Shown here piece after piece: positions 50,276 through 60,770 of a stretch of DNA of 64,000 bases. The translations under genes and the position numbers were made by a program. Origin of the DNA: Streptomyces sp. CB02056 (GTDB lineage: Bacteria > Actinomycetota > Actinomycetes > Streptomycetales > Streptomycetaceae); the NCBI RefSeq assembly GCF_001905545.1, contig NZ_LIPD01000001.1, positions 248,001 through 312,000 on the forward strand, written 5' to 3'. The notes beneath the pieces are model-generated. The model was not told the DNA's origin, did no database searches, and was given only the letters and a program-made list of their open reading frames with translations. Numbering within the stretch: position 1 is the first letter of the stretch; every line of letters begins with the position of its first letter.

Positions 50276-50830
50276 TCAGACCTCGAGGACCCGCAGGGCG
50301 GGGTGGTCGACCGTGTTGAGGTAGAGCTTCTCCTTGGTGCCCTCCTGCTCCAGCTCGACGACCAGCCGGTAGCGGTACAGGCCGGGCTTGGCGGTGCTGA
50401 GCACGGTGCCGGCCCAGTAGTAGTAGACCGGGGTCAGCGGGGAGCGCATGCGGTCGGGCATGCCGTAGATCTTGAGCTCGGTGAAGAGCTTCCGCTCGGC
50501 CACGTCCTCCTCGTCACCCAGTTCGGTGTCGAGGACCACGATGTTGTTGATCTTGGGCATGGGCGGCCAGGTGCCGTCCAGCCGCCGCTCCATGTCGAGC
50601 GGGCGGATGATCCAGTTGATCACCTGGCCCTGCTTGCAGACCGTCTCCAGCTGCCGGGTGCCCTGGCCGGACCCGCCGACGCTGTTGTCCATCATGTACA
50701 TCGCGTCGCCCAGCGAGCGGTTGGCCGTGGCCCGCTCCATGTTCACGAGCGTGACGACGTTGAGCTGGACCGAGTTCAGCTGCCCGGGGTTCTGCTTCCC
50801 CTCGGTGGCGCTGCTTGCCGTGGTTGTCAA
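50276..50830 (-). CDS. AidA/PixA-like small protein, paralogue 4
   Basis: The 184-residue protein starts at TTG 50830 with a strong AAGGAGG five bases upstream. It shares a layout with its three upstream neighbours: an N-terminal hydrophobic strand (QLNVVTLVNMERATAN), GQGTRQLETVCKQGQVINW (Gly-Thr...Leu-x-Thr...Gly-x-x-x-x-Trp), then VYYYWAGTVLSTAKPGLYRYRLVVELE and a terminal DHPALRV. No signal peptide or catalytic motif is seen. The pattern recalls the AidA/PixA inclusion-body protein family, but similarity is remote. Last gene of the operon. Confidence 0.6.
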   Translation of the reverse strand: MTTTASSATEGKQNPGQLNSVQLNVVTLVNMERATANRSLGDAMYMMDNSVGGSGQGTRQLETVCKQGQVINWIIRPLDMERRLDGTWPPMPKINNIVVLDTELGDEEDVAERKLFTELKIYGMPDRMRSPLTPVYYYWAGTVLSTAKPGLYRYRLVVELEQEGTKEKLYLNTVDHPALRVLEV

Positions 50831-50897
50831 GGTTCCTCCTTCGAGCGCGCCGCTCCGGGCGGTCCACCCGCCCGGAGCCGTCCGTTGCGCGGAGCGG

Positions 50898-51335
50898 TCA
50901 GGTGGCCCGGCCGACCAGGACGGGCGACACGGTGGTGGTGATCGGCTCGGCCTGGGTGCCCAGCCGGAACCGGATCCGGTACGGCACGGGGGACGCGGCG
51001 TCCTTCTTCACCGTCCCGGTCCAGTAGGCGACGTCGGTGCCCGGGTACACCTTCCGGACCGGCTCGCACACCTCGTGGTCGATCTCGATCCCGTCGATGG
51101 CCACGTAGGCCTCGCACTCGAGCGCCAGCACGTTCCAGAGCAGCTGGTCGCCGGCCTTGACCTTGGTCCGCAGCTCCTCGGTGCCGAAGTCGGCGGACCC
51201 GCCGGCCTTGTTGGTGTCGTACAGGTACAGGTGGCCGTGGGTGCTCTGGGACGCCAGCATGCCCACGCAGTCCACCACCGCGGTGATCGAGATCGGGCGC
51301 TTCGGCGTGGTCTTCAGCCGTGGCTTGGTGGTCAT
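50898..51335 (-). CDS. AidA/PixA-like small protein, paralogue 3
   Basis: The 145-residue protein starts at ATG 51335 with GAGGAGGAG upstream. ISITAVVDCVGMLASQSTHGHLYLYDTNKAGGSADFGTEELRTKVKAGDQLLWNVLALE is the shared N-terminal block; VAYWTGTVKKDAASPVPYRIRFRLGT is the shared Tyr-Trp-x-Gly-x-Val ... Tyr-Arg block. It is the shortest of the four paralogues and closest to a bare AidA/PixA-like domain. A cytoplasmic beta-sandwich is inferred. Gap of 67 bp to the next gene in the operon. Confidence 0.62.
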   Translation of the reverse strand: MTTKPRLKTTPKRPISITAVVDCVGMLASQSTHGHLYLYDTNKAGGSADFGTEELRTKVKAGDQLLWNVLALECEAYVAIDGIEIDHEVCEPVRKVYPGTDVAYWTGTVKKDAASPVPYRIRFRLGTQAEPITTTVSPVLVGRAT

Positions 51336-51377
51336 CTACTCCTCCTCGTCCTTACGGGGACTTCCTGGGACAGCGGT

Positions 51378-52175
51378 TCAGCCGAAGGCGGCCGGGGCGA
51401 TCGGCAGGTAGCCCACGCCCGCCCCGGTGAAGCCGTTCCGCTTGGGCTCCGCGGTGATCCGGAGCTTCGACTCGCAGGTGAGGTTGACCGGCTCCCAGGT
51501 CCACTCGCCCGCCCGCTGGATCAGCTCGTGGAGCTGGATCCGCATCTTGTAGCTGTAGGTCCCGGGCCGGGAGGTGTCGATCGTCGCCGACCAGTACCAG
51601 CCGTCGGTGACCAGGTCCGGGGAGCCGTACTCGGCCGGGTAGATGATCTTCTCGTCCACCGCCTCGCCGAAGATGTCGGTGATCACCGGCGCCGGGTAGC
51701 TGTGGGTGTCCTGGCCGTGGTCGGAGACCACCCGGCCGGTGACGTCCAAGACCCGCTGCCCGGAGAGGGCCGCGGTGCGCGAGGCGCCGTTGACCCTGGT
51801 GCCGACGGTCTGCCGGATCCGGGTGAGCGCGGCCTCGGTGTCGCCGTTCGCGACCCCGGCCTTCTCGCTCAGGTTCGCGAGCTCCGCCAGCGCCTCCTTC
51901 TCGGCCGCCCGCGCCCGGGTGGTGTGGTAGCCGCGGGGCACCGTCGGGGGGATCGAACCGAGGCTGTACGGCAGCCAGTTGAGCACCTGCTCGCCGGCCT
52001 GCGAGCCGTCGCTCCAGTAGCTGCCGTTGATCGCGGTGACCAGCTCGCCGGTGCCCTGGTTCAGGGAGCCGTGGAGCTTCATGTTGTCGAACAGATAGGT
52101 GTTGCCGGTCAGCGTCCGGGACTCCAGCGCGTTGCCGACGTCCACGAGCACGATGATCGCCAGTTGTTGGGCCAT
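51378..52175 (-). CDS. AidA/PixA-like protein with helical insertion, paralogue 2
   Basis: The 265-residue protein starts at ATG 52175 with AAGGAGG upstream. It shares QLAIIVLVDVGNALESRTLTGNTYLFDNMKLHGSLNQGTGELVTAING with the paralogues and ends similarly (DGWYWSATIDTSRPGTYSYKMRIQLHEL). Between these lies a specific insertion of about 90 residues (RARAAEKEALAELANLSEKAGVANGDTEAALTRIRQTVGTRVNG), largely helical. The extra region may mediate assembly or partner binding; this is inference. Confidence 0.6.
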   Translation of the reverse strand: MAQQLAIIVLVDVGNALESRTLTGNTYLFDNMKLHGSLNQGTGELVTAINGSYWSDGSQAGEQVLNWLPYSLGSIPPTVPRGYHTTRARAAEKEALAELANLSEKAGVANGDTEAALTRIRQTVGTRVNGASRTAALSGQRVLDVTGRVVSDHGQDTHSYPAPVITDIFGEAVDEKIIYPAEYGSPDLVTDGWYWSATIDTSRPGTYSYKMRIQLHELIQRAGEWTWEPVNLTCESKLRITAEPKRNGFTGAGVGYLPIAPAAFG

Positions 52176-52203
52176 GCGCCCACCCTCCTTGTCGGTGTTC
52201 CGC

Positions 52204-52707
52204 CTACAGGCACATCAGTGCGGGCGAGTCGATGTGCAGCACGCTGTGCTCGCCCTCGTACATCTGGAGCTCCAGCCGGTACCGGTACGGCACCCCGGGC
52301 ACCAGGTACGGCGGGACCACGCCGGACCAGACGTTGAGGTCCAGCTGGCCGGCCGACACCCGGTGGTCGGTGGGCGCAGCGCCGTCCGCCGCACCGGCGT
52401 CCACGCCCTCGACCGCGGAGCCGACCGCGGCGGCGGGGTCGACGCCGTACGCGGCCGCGTCCGCGGCCCCGTCCGCCGGCACGAAGCTGATGCTCCGGAT
52501 CTCGACGGGCGTCTGCAGGTCCACCGCCAGGGCGGACCACTGGACCACCTGGCCGGGGACCACCACGGTGACCAGGTCGGGCGTCCCCTGGTTCTTGCTG
52601 TCGAACGACCCGTCGTCGATCAGGCAGAGGTTGCCGTTGAGCAGCGACTTGTCCGAGAGCGCGCCGATCACGTCCACCACGACGGCGATGTTCACTTGCG
52701 GTTTCAT
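52204..52707 (-). CDS. AidA/PixA-like small protein, paralogue 1
   Basis: The 167-residue protein starts at ATG 52707 after GGAG (5-base spacing). INIAVVVDVIGALSDKSLLNGNLCLIDDGSFDSKNQGTPDLVTVVVPGQVVQWSALAVDL is the shared N-terminal block. An Ala/Asp-rich insertion (DGAADAAAYGVDPAAAVGSA...) separates it from LDLNVWSGVVPPYLVPGVPYRYRLELQMYEG. It is the first of the four paralogues, 71 bp downstream of the PaaK-like gene, in the same direction. Confidence 0.62.
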   Translation of the reverse strand: MKPQVNIAVVVDVIGALSDKSLLNGNLCLIDDGSFDSKNQGTPDLVTVVVPGQVVQWSALAVDLQTPVEIRSISFVPADGAADAAAYGVDPAAAVGSAVEGVDAGAADGAAPTDHRVSAGQLDLNVWSGVVPPYLVPGVPYRYRLELQMYEGEHSVLHIDSPALMCL

Positions 52708-52778
52708 CCTCACTCCATTCCTCGAACCAACGTTCCGGAGCGGCGGTCGTACCGCCCCGCCGGCTTGGTCAGTCCCGG

Positions 52779-54338
52779 TCAGCCCCGGTCGCGCACCAGC
52801 GGCACCTTGCCGACCGACGTCCGCTCGATCTCCGTGGACGCCCGGGGCACGAACTTGACCAGGAACCGGTAACCGGTCTTCTCGATCGAGGCGGGGTTCG
52901 CCTCGCCCTGGTTGAACAGCGAGAGCGAGCGGGGCAGCGCGTTGACGAAGACGTGCTGGACCCCGTACGGGCCGAGCGCGGCGTCCATCCGGTACGTCAG
53001 ACCGGCGACGTCGTCGACCGAGGCCAGCAGCGTGATCGTCTTGCCCTCGCGGTGGTTCACGAACTGGATCTCGTGGGCCACCACGTCCAGGTCCATCGCG
53101 GTGGCCTTGAGCAGGTCGTCCCGCAGCGCCTCGTACGCGCGCGGGGCCGAGTACTGGCTGTCGTTCAGGTGCAGGATGTCCCCGGTGCGGCCGGCGAACT
53201 CGAACTGGCCGGTCTTCAGCCCGGGCCCGTCCAGCCGCGGGCGGCGGATCATCCGGTCGCCCAGCTTCAGCCGCAGCAGCGGGGCCTCGTGCCCGTGCAG
53301 CCGGGTGACGACCAGCTCGCCCTCCTCGCCCTCGGCGACCCAGCGGCCCTTCTCGTCGACGATCTCCACCAGGTGCAGCCCGGGCACGGCCGCCAGGCAG
53401 GGGGACTCCTCCGTCAGCTGCAGCCCGATGGTCTCGGCCTGGGTGGCGGCGAAGTAGCTGAGGATCGACAGGTTCGGGTACATCGCCTTGAGCTCCGCCC
53501 GCTTGCGCTGCGGCAGCACCCCGCTCCCGTACAGCGCCACCCGGAAGCTCTCCTTGGCCTCCTGGCTCATGCCCGCGCCGAGCTCGCTGAGGATCGCGAT
53601 GCCCGCGGTGATCCCCATCAGCGCCTTCGGGCCGGGGTAGGAGAACATGTGCTCCAGCACCGGGGCGGTGACCGGCCCCGCGCCGATGTAGTTGACCCCC
53701 GGCACCTGGGCCAGCACCCCGCCCACCATGGTGCCGCTGCTCCACATCTGGTAGTCCGCCAGCGTGGTGTACAGCCACTTGGGGTCGGTGCCGGGCAGGT
53801 ACCTGGCGAGCTGGTAGGCGCCCATGAAGCGGCCGGCCACCTCGTAGGTGTCCCGCAGCTCCCGCAGCGAGTACACCGACTCCAGGGGCTTCCCGCCGCT
53901 GGTGCCGCCGCTGGCCACGATCTCGAAGCCGCCGCGCGCCAGCGGCACCACCATGCCCGGGCGCGAACCCATGAAGAACTCGCGCTGGGTCTCCTTGTCC
54001 GACAGCGGGATCCGCTGCCAGTCCTCGTACGTCCGCGGGGCGGCGTCGACGCCGGCGCCCGACAGGCGGCTGCGCCAGAGCGGGTTGAGCCGCACCGTGT
54101 TGACCATCTGCTGCAGGCGGCGCAGCACCAGGGCGTCCTGGAGCTCGTGCGACACCTCGCTGTACGGCGCCTGGCAGACCCGCTCGCACTCGCGGAGCTT
54201 GCTCGCGAACGAGGGGAGCTTCTCCACCGCGTCGACCGACTCCGGATTCAGCTCCCACTCGGGGATCAGCCAGCTCGCCAGTTCGTCGATGCCGCCGGGT
54301 GCCGCCGGCCGGTCGGGCGCGACACTCACTGCACTCAT
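52779..54338 (-). CDS. PaaK-like adenylate-forming enzyme
   Basis: The 519-residue protein resembles phenylacetate-CoA ligase/coenzyme F390 synthetase-type AMP-forming enzymes. The ATP phosphate-binding loop reads ASGGTSGGKPLES (about residues 142-154; canonical SSGTTGKP). Other family-like parts are YGSGVLPQRKRAELKAMYPNLSILSYFAATQAETIG, EGELVVTRLHGHEAPLLRLKLGDRMIRR (aspartate of the ADR/GD motif) and GRTGDILHLNDSQ. It presumably adenylates a carboxylate, then passes it to CoA or an amine. ATG 54338 follows AGGACGGGGA. It lies between the PLP decarboxylase and the AidA/PixA-like genes, all minus strand. Confidence 0.82.
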   Translation of the reverse strand: MSAVSVAPDRPAAPGGIDELASWLIPEWELNPESVDAVEKLPSFASKLRECERVCQAPYSEVSHELQDALVLRRLQQMVNTVRLNPLWRSRLSGAGVDAAPRTYEDWQRIPLSDKETQREFFMGSRPGMVVPLARGGFEIVASGGTSGGKPLESVYSLRELRDTYEVAGRFMGAYQLARYLPGTDPKWLYTTLADYQMWSSGTMVGGVLAQVPGVNYIGAGPVTAPVLEHMFSYPGPKALMGITAGIAILSELGAGMSQEAKESFRVALYGSGVLPQRKRAELKAMYPNLSILSYFAATQAETIGLQLTEESPCLAAVPGLHLVEIVDEKGRWVAEGEEGELVVTRLHGHEAPLLRLKLGDRMIRRPRLDGPGLKTGQFEFAGRTGDILHLNDSQYSAPRAYEALRDDLLKATAMDLDVVAHEIQFVNHREGKTITLLASVDDVAGLTYRMDAALGPYGVQHVFVNALPRSLSLFNQGEANPASIEKTGYRFLVKFVPRASTEIERTSVGKVPLVRDRG

Positions 54339-54427
54339 CGTCAATTCCCCGTCCTTCTGTTGTTCACGTGTTCATGTGCCGTCGTTCGTTCGGCAGGGAT
54401 TGTTCGGGCACGGTTCTTCGGCGGCCC

Positions 54428-56017
54428 TCAGCGGGCGTCGGCCAGGAGGTCGGTACCGACCCGCCTGATCTCACCGAGCAGCATCCGGAAGTGTTCGGCG
54501 GTGATCTGGTGGTTCATCATCACCACGCGCAGGGCGGCCACCCCGTCGATGTTCACCTTGGAGATGAAGAAATTCCCCCGGATTTTGATCCGGTTCCTGA
54601 TCGCCACCTGGAGGCGGTGCACGCCGTCGTCCGGAAGTTCTGCCGGTCGGTAGCGGAAGCACAGGATGTTGGCCTCCGGGCGGTGCAGCGTCTCGAAATC
54701 CGGCTCGTCCAGGAGAATCCGGTGGATTTCCCCGGTCAGGTCGCAGAGGTACTCGATCTTCTCGGCGAACAGGGCCGGGCCGTAGACGGACCAGAGGGTC
54801 CACAGCGGCATGATCATGGGCCGCTTGGTGCACTCGAAGTTCCGGGCTCCGCTGTCGAGCTCGGTGTAGCGGTCCGGCTCCTCGTCGAAGACGTAGCTGG
54901 CGCGTTGCTGGAAGGCCCCGAGGCTGTCCTCCTTGTTCCGGTAGAACAGCAGCGTGCAGGGCGCCGGGACGAACATCATCTTGTGCGCGTCCCAGGCCAC
55001 CGAGTCGACCTTCTCGATGCCCCGCAGCTTGTGCCGGAGCCGGTCGGAGACCAGCAGGCTGGCGCCGTGGGCGCCGTCCACGTGCAGCCAGATGCCGGCT
55101 TCCCGGGCGATGTCGGCGAGTCCGTCGAGCGGGTCGAAGGCGCCGACCGAGGTGGTGCCGGCCGAGGCGACCAGGGCGAACACCTTCAGCCCCCGCTGCT
55201 CGGCCGCCGCCAGGGCGGGCCGCACCTGCTCCAGGCAGATCTGCTGCTCCGCGTTGATCGGCAGGCGGACGATCTGCGACTCGCCGATCCCCAGGATCCC
55301 GGCCGCCCGCGAGACGCTGTAGTGCACGTCCGCGCCGACCGCGATGGCCGGGCGGGGCAGGCCGTCCCCCGACGGACTGCCGTCCGACCAGAAGCCGGGG
55401 AACATCTTGTTCCTGGCCGCCAGCAGCGCGGTCAGATTGGCCAGCGACCCGCCCGAGGTGGTCACCATGGCGAAGGAGTCCGGTTCCCACCCGATGAAAC
55501 GGTTCAGCTCCTCGGCCATGATGCGCTCCGCCACGCTGGGCAGCTGGCCGGCCTCGTAGAACGAGGACGGCTGGTTGACCACCGAGCTGACGAAGTCGAC
55601 GACCCCGCCCAGCGGCACCACGCCCGAGAACTGCCGGCCCATGTACCCCGGCGAGTGGACCTGGATCCCCGTCCTGATGTACAGGTCGGTGATCGCGTCC
55701 AGCCGCTTCTCGTCGAAGGCCGCGATCTTCTCGCGCTCGGAGGTCATCAGGGCCCTGGCGGCCAGCGTCAGCGTTTCGGGGTCGATGAGTTCGAGCCCTC
55801 TGATCGAGGAATCGGCCAGATGGCTTTCGAGCCGGTTCAGTACCGTCTCGGAATTCTCCCGGAACAGCTCGGGGTCGAACGTGTCCGCCGGCATTCCGCC
55901 GTCGCACGGTTTTCCGACCCCGGGAGTTGCGGAGCGACTCGGCTTCTGAGCGCCGAGCAGCGATCCGACTCCGCTTTTTTGCTCGATCGTCTTCTGATTC
56001 GAGCGAGATTCCACCAT
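54428..56017 (-). CDS. PLP-dependent decarboxylase (group II)
   Basis: The 529-residue fold-type I enzyme resembles aromatic/glutamate/diaminobutyrate decarboxylases. The cofactor residues are present: H232 in ADVHYSVSRAAG (stacks on the pyridoxal ring), D314 in IWLHVDGAHGAS, and K346 in SVAWDAHKMMFVPAP (Schiff base). TTSGGSLANLTALLAARN binds phosphate. It probably converts an amino acid to its amine or beta-alanine-type product; the substrate cannot be read. The 40-residue N-terminal extension before MPADTFDPELF is atypical; ATG 55894 is an alternative start. ATG 56017 has GGGG-rich sequence upstream. It heads a six-gene minus-strand unit. Confidence 0.87.
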   Translation of the reverse strand: MVESRSNQKTIEQKSGVGSLLGAQKPSRSATPGVGKPCDGGMPADTFDPELFRENSETVLNRLESHLADSSIRGLELIDPETLTLAARALMTSEREKIAAFDEKRLDAITDLYIRTGIQVHSPGYMGRQFSGVVPLGGVVDFVSSVVNQPSSFYEAGQLPSVAERIMAEELNRFIGWEPDSFAMVTTSGGSLANLTALLAARNKMFPGFWSDGSPSGDGLPRPAIAVGADVHYSVSRAAGILGIGESQIVRLPINAEQQICLEQVRPALAAAEQRGLKVFALVASAGTTSVGAFDPLDGLADIAREAGIWLHVDGAHGASLLVSDRLRHKLRGIEKVDSVAWDAHKMMFVPAPCTLLFYRNKEDSLGAFQQRASYVFDEEPDRYTELDSGARNFECTKRPMIMPLWTLWSVYGPALFAEKIEYLCDLTGEIHRILLDEPDFETLHRPEANILCFRYRPAELPDDGVHRLQVAIRNRIKIRGNFFISKVNIDGVAALRVVMMNHQITAEHFRMLLGEIRRVGTDLLADAR

Positions 56018-56398
56018 AGGAGCCCCCCAATGGCCCTTGTTGAGGACATCGAGACTTTCCCTTTCCGGAACGGTGCATGTCCAGCTGGGTCACTCCAACG
56101 GGTGAATCTTCGTTTTTTATCGGCGTTCGATTGCGGCCCGTCGCCGGACGACTCCGGTGTGTGACATCCGGCATCGATGCTGGCCAGGGCGGTAGGGCGG
56201 CTTGTCACATTTCGAACATTGCAATCGAACGTCGAGGTTGTTATTCGAACGCCAGCCGGGAATGTGCCGTTTTGGCCCCCGGGTCCGCCCGACGGGCCGA
56301 TTCCGCCCCTTCTGGCCGGTAACGGACCAGGACCGCCGCCCGGTCCTCGTGCCGCACCCGCTACGGGGGCCGGTGATCCCGGGTGATAGGGAGGTGGG
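56018..56398. promoter_or_regulatory. Divergent promoter region of the decarboxylase operon and HAD gene
   Basis: No gene is supported. The part near 56018-56260 is AT-richer than the surroundings, as a promoter would be. It has GCATCGATGC (56171-56180, a 10-bp palindrome) and CGAAC repeats as TTCGAAC (56211-56217), ATCGAAC (56224-56230) and TTCGAAC (56244-56250). These are candidate operators for the decarboxylase operon. Confidence 0.4.
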
Positions 56399-57040
56399 AT
56401 GGCTGAGGTGGCTGAGGTGGCGTTCGACGCGGTGCTGTGCGATGTGGACGGCGTGATCCGGTTCTTCGACGGGAGCCGGGTGGCCGCGCTGGAGCGGGCG
56501 GCGGGACTGGCGGAGGGGACCACGGCGGAGGTCGGGTTCGCGCCGGAGAACGACCTCCCGCTGCTGCTCGGGCGGATCGGGAAGGCGCGGTGGGTGGACT
56601 CGATCGCGCGGGGGCTGGCCGGCCGGGTGACGGACGCACAGGCGCGCGCCCTGGCGCAGGCGTTCGCGGACTCGCCGTTCCGGGCGGACGAGGCGGTGGT
56701 GGGGCTGCTGCGGCGGGCCCGGGAGCACTGCCGGGTGGTGCTGGTGACCAACGCGACGGCGTGGCTGGACGAGGACCTGGCGCTGCTGGGGCTGACGGAC
56801 CTGGCGGACGAGGTGGTGAACAGCTCCCGGGTGGGCAGCGCCAAGCCGGACCGGCGGATCTACGAGATCGCCGCCGAGCGGGCCGGGGCGGCGCCCGAGC
56901 GGTGCCTGTTCGTCGACGACCGCCAGGAGAACGTGGACGCGGCGGTGGCGCTGGGCATGACCGGGGTGCGCTACCGGGGGCCGGAGGACCTGCGGCGGGC
57001 GCTGGCGGCGGTGCTGGACGGGCGGGGGGTGTCGGGCTGA
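56399..57040 (+). CDS. HAD family hydrolase
   Basis: The 213-residue HAD phosphatase has DAVLCDVDGVIRFFDGSR (a variant of DxDGT), VVLVTNATAWLDEDL (threonine motif), the lysine in SAKPDRRIYEIAA and the acidic motif CLFVDDRQENVDAAVALG. Family IA-like by the helical cap between motifs 1 and 2. GGGAGGTGG precedes the ATG. Substrate unknown. Confidence 0.92.
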   Translation: MAEVAEVAFDAVLCDVDGVIRFFDGSRVAALERAAGLAEGTTAEVGFAPENDLPLLLGRIGKARWVDSIARGLAGRVTDAQARALAQAFADSPFRADEAVVGLLRRAREHCRVVLVTNATAWLDEDLALLGLTDLADEVVNSSRVGSAKPDRRIYEIAAERAGAAPERCLFVDDRQENVDAAVALGMTGVRYRGPEDLRRALAAVLDGRGVSG

Positions 57041-57044
57041 CGGG

Positions 57045-57170
57045 GTGCTGGGCTGAGGGGGTGCTGGGCTGAGGGGGCTCGGGTCGGCGGGCGGTGCTCG
57101 GGCTGAGGGAGCTCGGGCCGGCGGGCGGTGCTCGGGCTGAGGGGGCTCGGGTCGGCGGGCCGTGCTCGGC
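57045..57170. repeat. About 34-bp tandem repeats between genes
   Basis: A unit starting GTGCTCGGGCTGAGGG and ending GGCGGGC repeats about 3.3 times (57061, 57094, 57128 and a partial copy from 57045; one copy lacks a C). No promoter or gene is seen in it. Likely slippage-generated non-coding DNA. Confidence 0.8.
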
Positions 57171-57242
57171 GGCGGGTGGCGGGGTCGGGGGCGCCGGGCG
57201 AGGATCGGGGGGACCGGTCGGACCCCTGGGAGCGGTGGGCGG

Positions 57243-57971
57243 ATGGCTGAGCAGGTCGGGGAGCAGGTCGGGGCGCAGGCCGGGGGGTCGCGGGCGGAGC
57301 TGTCCTCGCGCCTGAACTGGCTGCGCGCGGCCGTGCTGGGGGCCAACGACGGCGTGGTGTCGACGGCGGGCATCCTGACCGGCGTGGCGGGTGCGGCGGG
57401 CTCCCGGACGGCGCTGCTCGCGGCCGGGGTGGCCGGACTGCTGGCCGGGGCGATGTCGATGGCGGCCGGCGAGTACGTCTCGGTCAGCACCCAACGGGAC
57501 ACCGAGCGGGCCGCGTTGGCGCGGGAGCGGCGGGAGCTCGCGGAGGACCCGGAAGGGGAGCTCGACGAGCTGACCGACTACTACCGGGGCAGCGGGCTGG
57601 CGGACGGCCTGGCCCGGGAGGTGGCGACGGCGCTGACCGAGCGGGACGCGCTGGCCGCCCATGCGCAGACCGAACTCGGCATCGACCCCGACGTGTTGAC
57701 CAACCCCTGGGAGGCGGCACTGGCCAGCGCGGCGGCGTTCACGCTGGGCGCGCTGGTGCCGCTGCTGGCGGTGCTGCTGCCGCCGGAGTCGTGGCGGCTG
57801 GTGGTGACGGTGGTGGCGGTGGTGGCCGCGCTGACCCTGTCGGGCTGGGCGAGCGCCCGGTTGGGGGGTGCCGGTCCGGCCCGGGCGGTCCTGCGCAACG
57901 TCGTGGGCGGGTTGCTGGCGATGGCGGTGACGTACAGCGGTGGCGTGCTGCTGGACCAGGTCACCGGGTGA
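57243..57971 (+). CDS. VIT1/CCC1-family iron/manganese transporter
   Basis: The 242-residue protein has the VIT1 start [31 protein letters not shown], followed by [46 protein letters not shown], where Met and acidic residues line the metal path. Three more hydrophobic segments lie at the C-terminus. These transporters move iron or manganese out of the cytosol. ATG 57243 was chosen from the alignment of the N-terminus; the ribosome site GGGAGCGG is 12 bases upstream. Confidence 0.9.
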   Translation: MAEQVGEQVGAQAGGSRAELSSRLNWLRAAVLGANDGVVSTAGILTGVAGAAGSRTALLAAGVAGLLAGAMSMAAGEYVSVSTQRDTERAALARERRELAEDPEGELDELTDYYRGSGLADGLAREVATALTERDALAAHAQTELGIDPDVLTNPWEAALASAAAFTLGALVPLLAVLLPPESWRLVVTVVAVVAALTLSGWASARLGGAGPARAVLRNVVGGLLAMAVTYSGGVLLDQVTG

Positions 57972-58126
57972 CCGCGAACCCCCGTCCGTACGAGCGGACG
58001 GGCGGACCACCGGACCGTGGCGGCGGGGCCCGGGCACGCCGGGTGACGGCCCCGGTCGGCTCGACGGGCGGGCCGGTCCGGCCTGTGTTTGTGTGGCTGC
58101 AAACCGCTTGGGAGAGGTGACTTGCC

Positions 58127-60667
<2,541 letters not shown>

Positions 60668-60690
60668 TCCGGTCGAGGCGGGCCTGGTTC

Positions 60691-60716
60691 GGGCGTACTC
60701 CAGGGGGAGTACGCCC
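60691..60716. promoter_or_regulatory. Palindrome upstream of the two-component operon
   Basis: GGGCGTACTC (60691-60700) and GAGTACGCCC (60707-60716) form a perfect 10-bp inverted repeat spaced by CAGGGG, 55 bp before the kinase start. The same GTACTC..GAGTA core plus a conserved CTGCTGG(N)AGGACGCG tail occurs before the SHOCT gene (62725). Candidate response-regulator site; it could also act as a clpC terminator. Confidence 0.6.
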
Positions 60717-60770
60717 GAACGCCACTGCTGGAGGACGCGTACGGGCGCGGCGCGGGTCTAGCTTGTGGGC

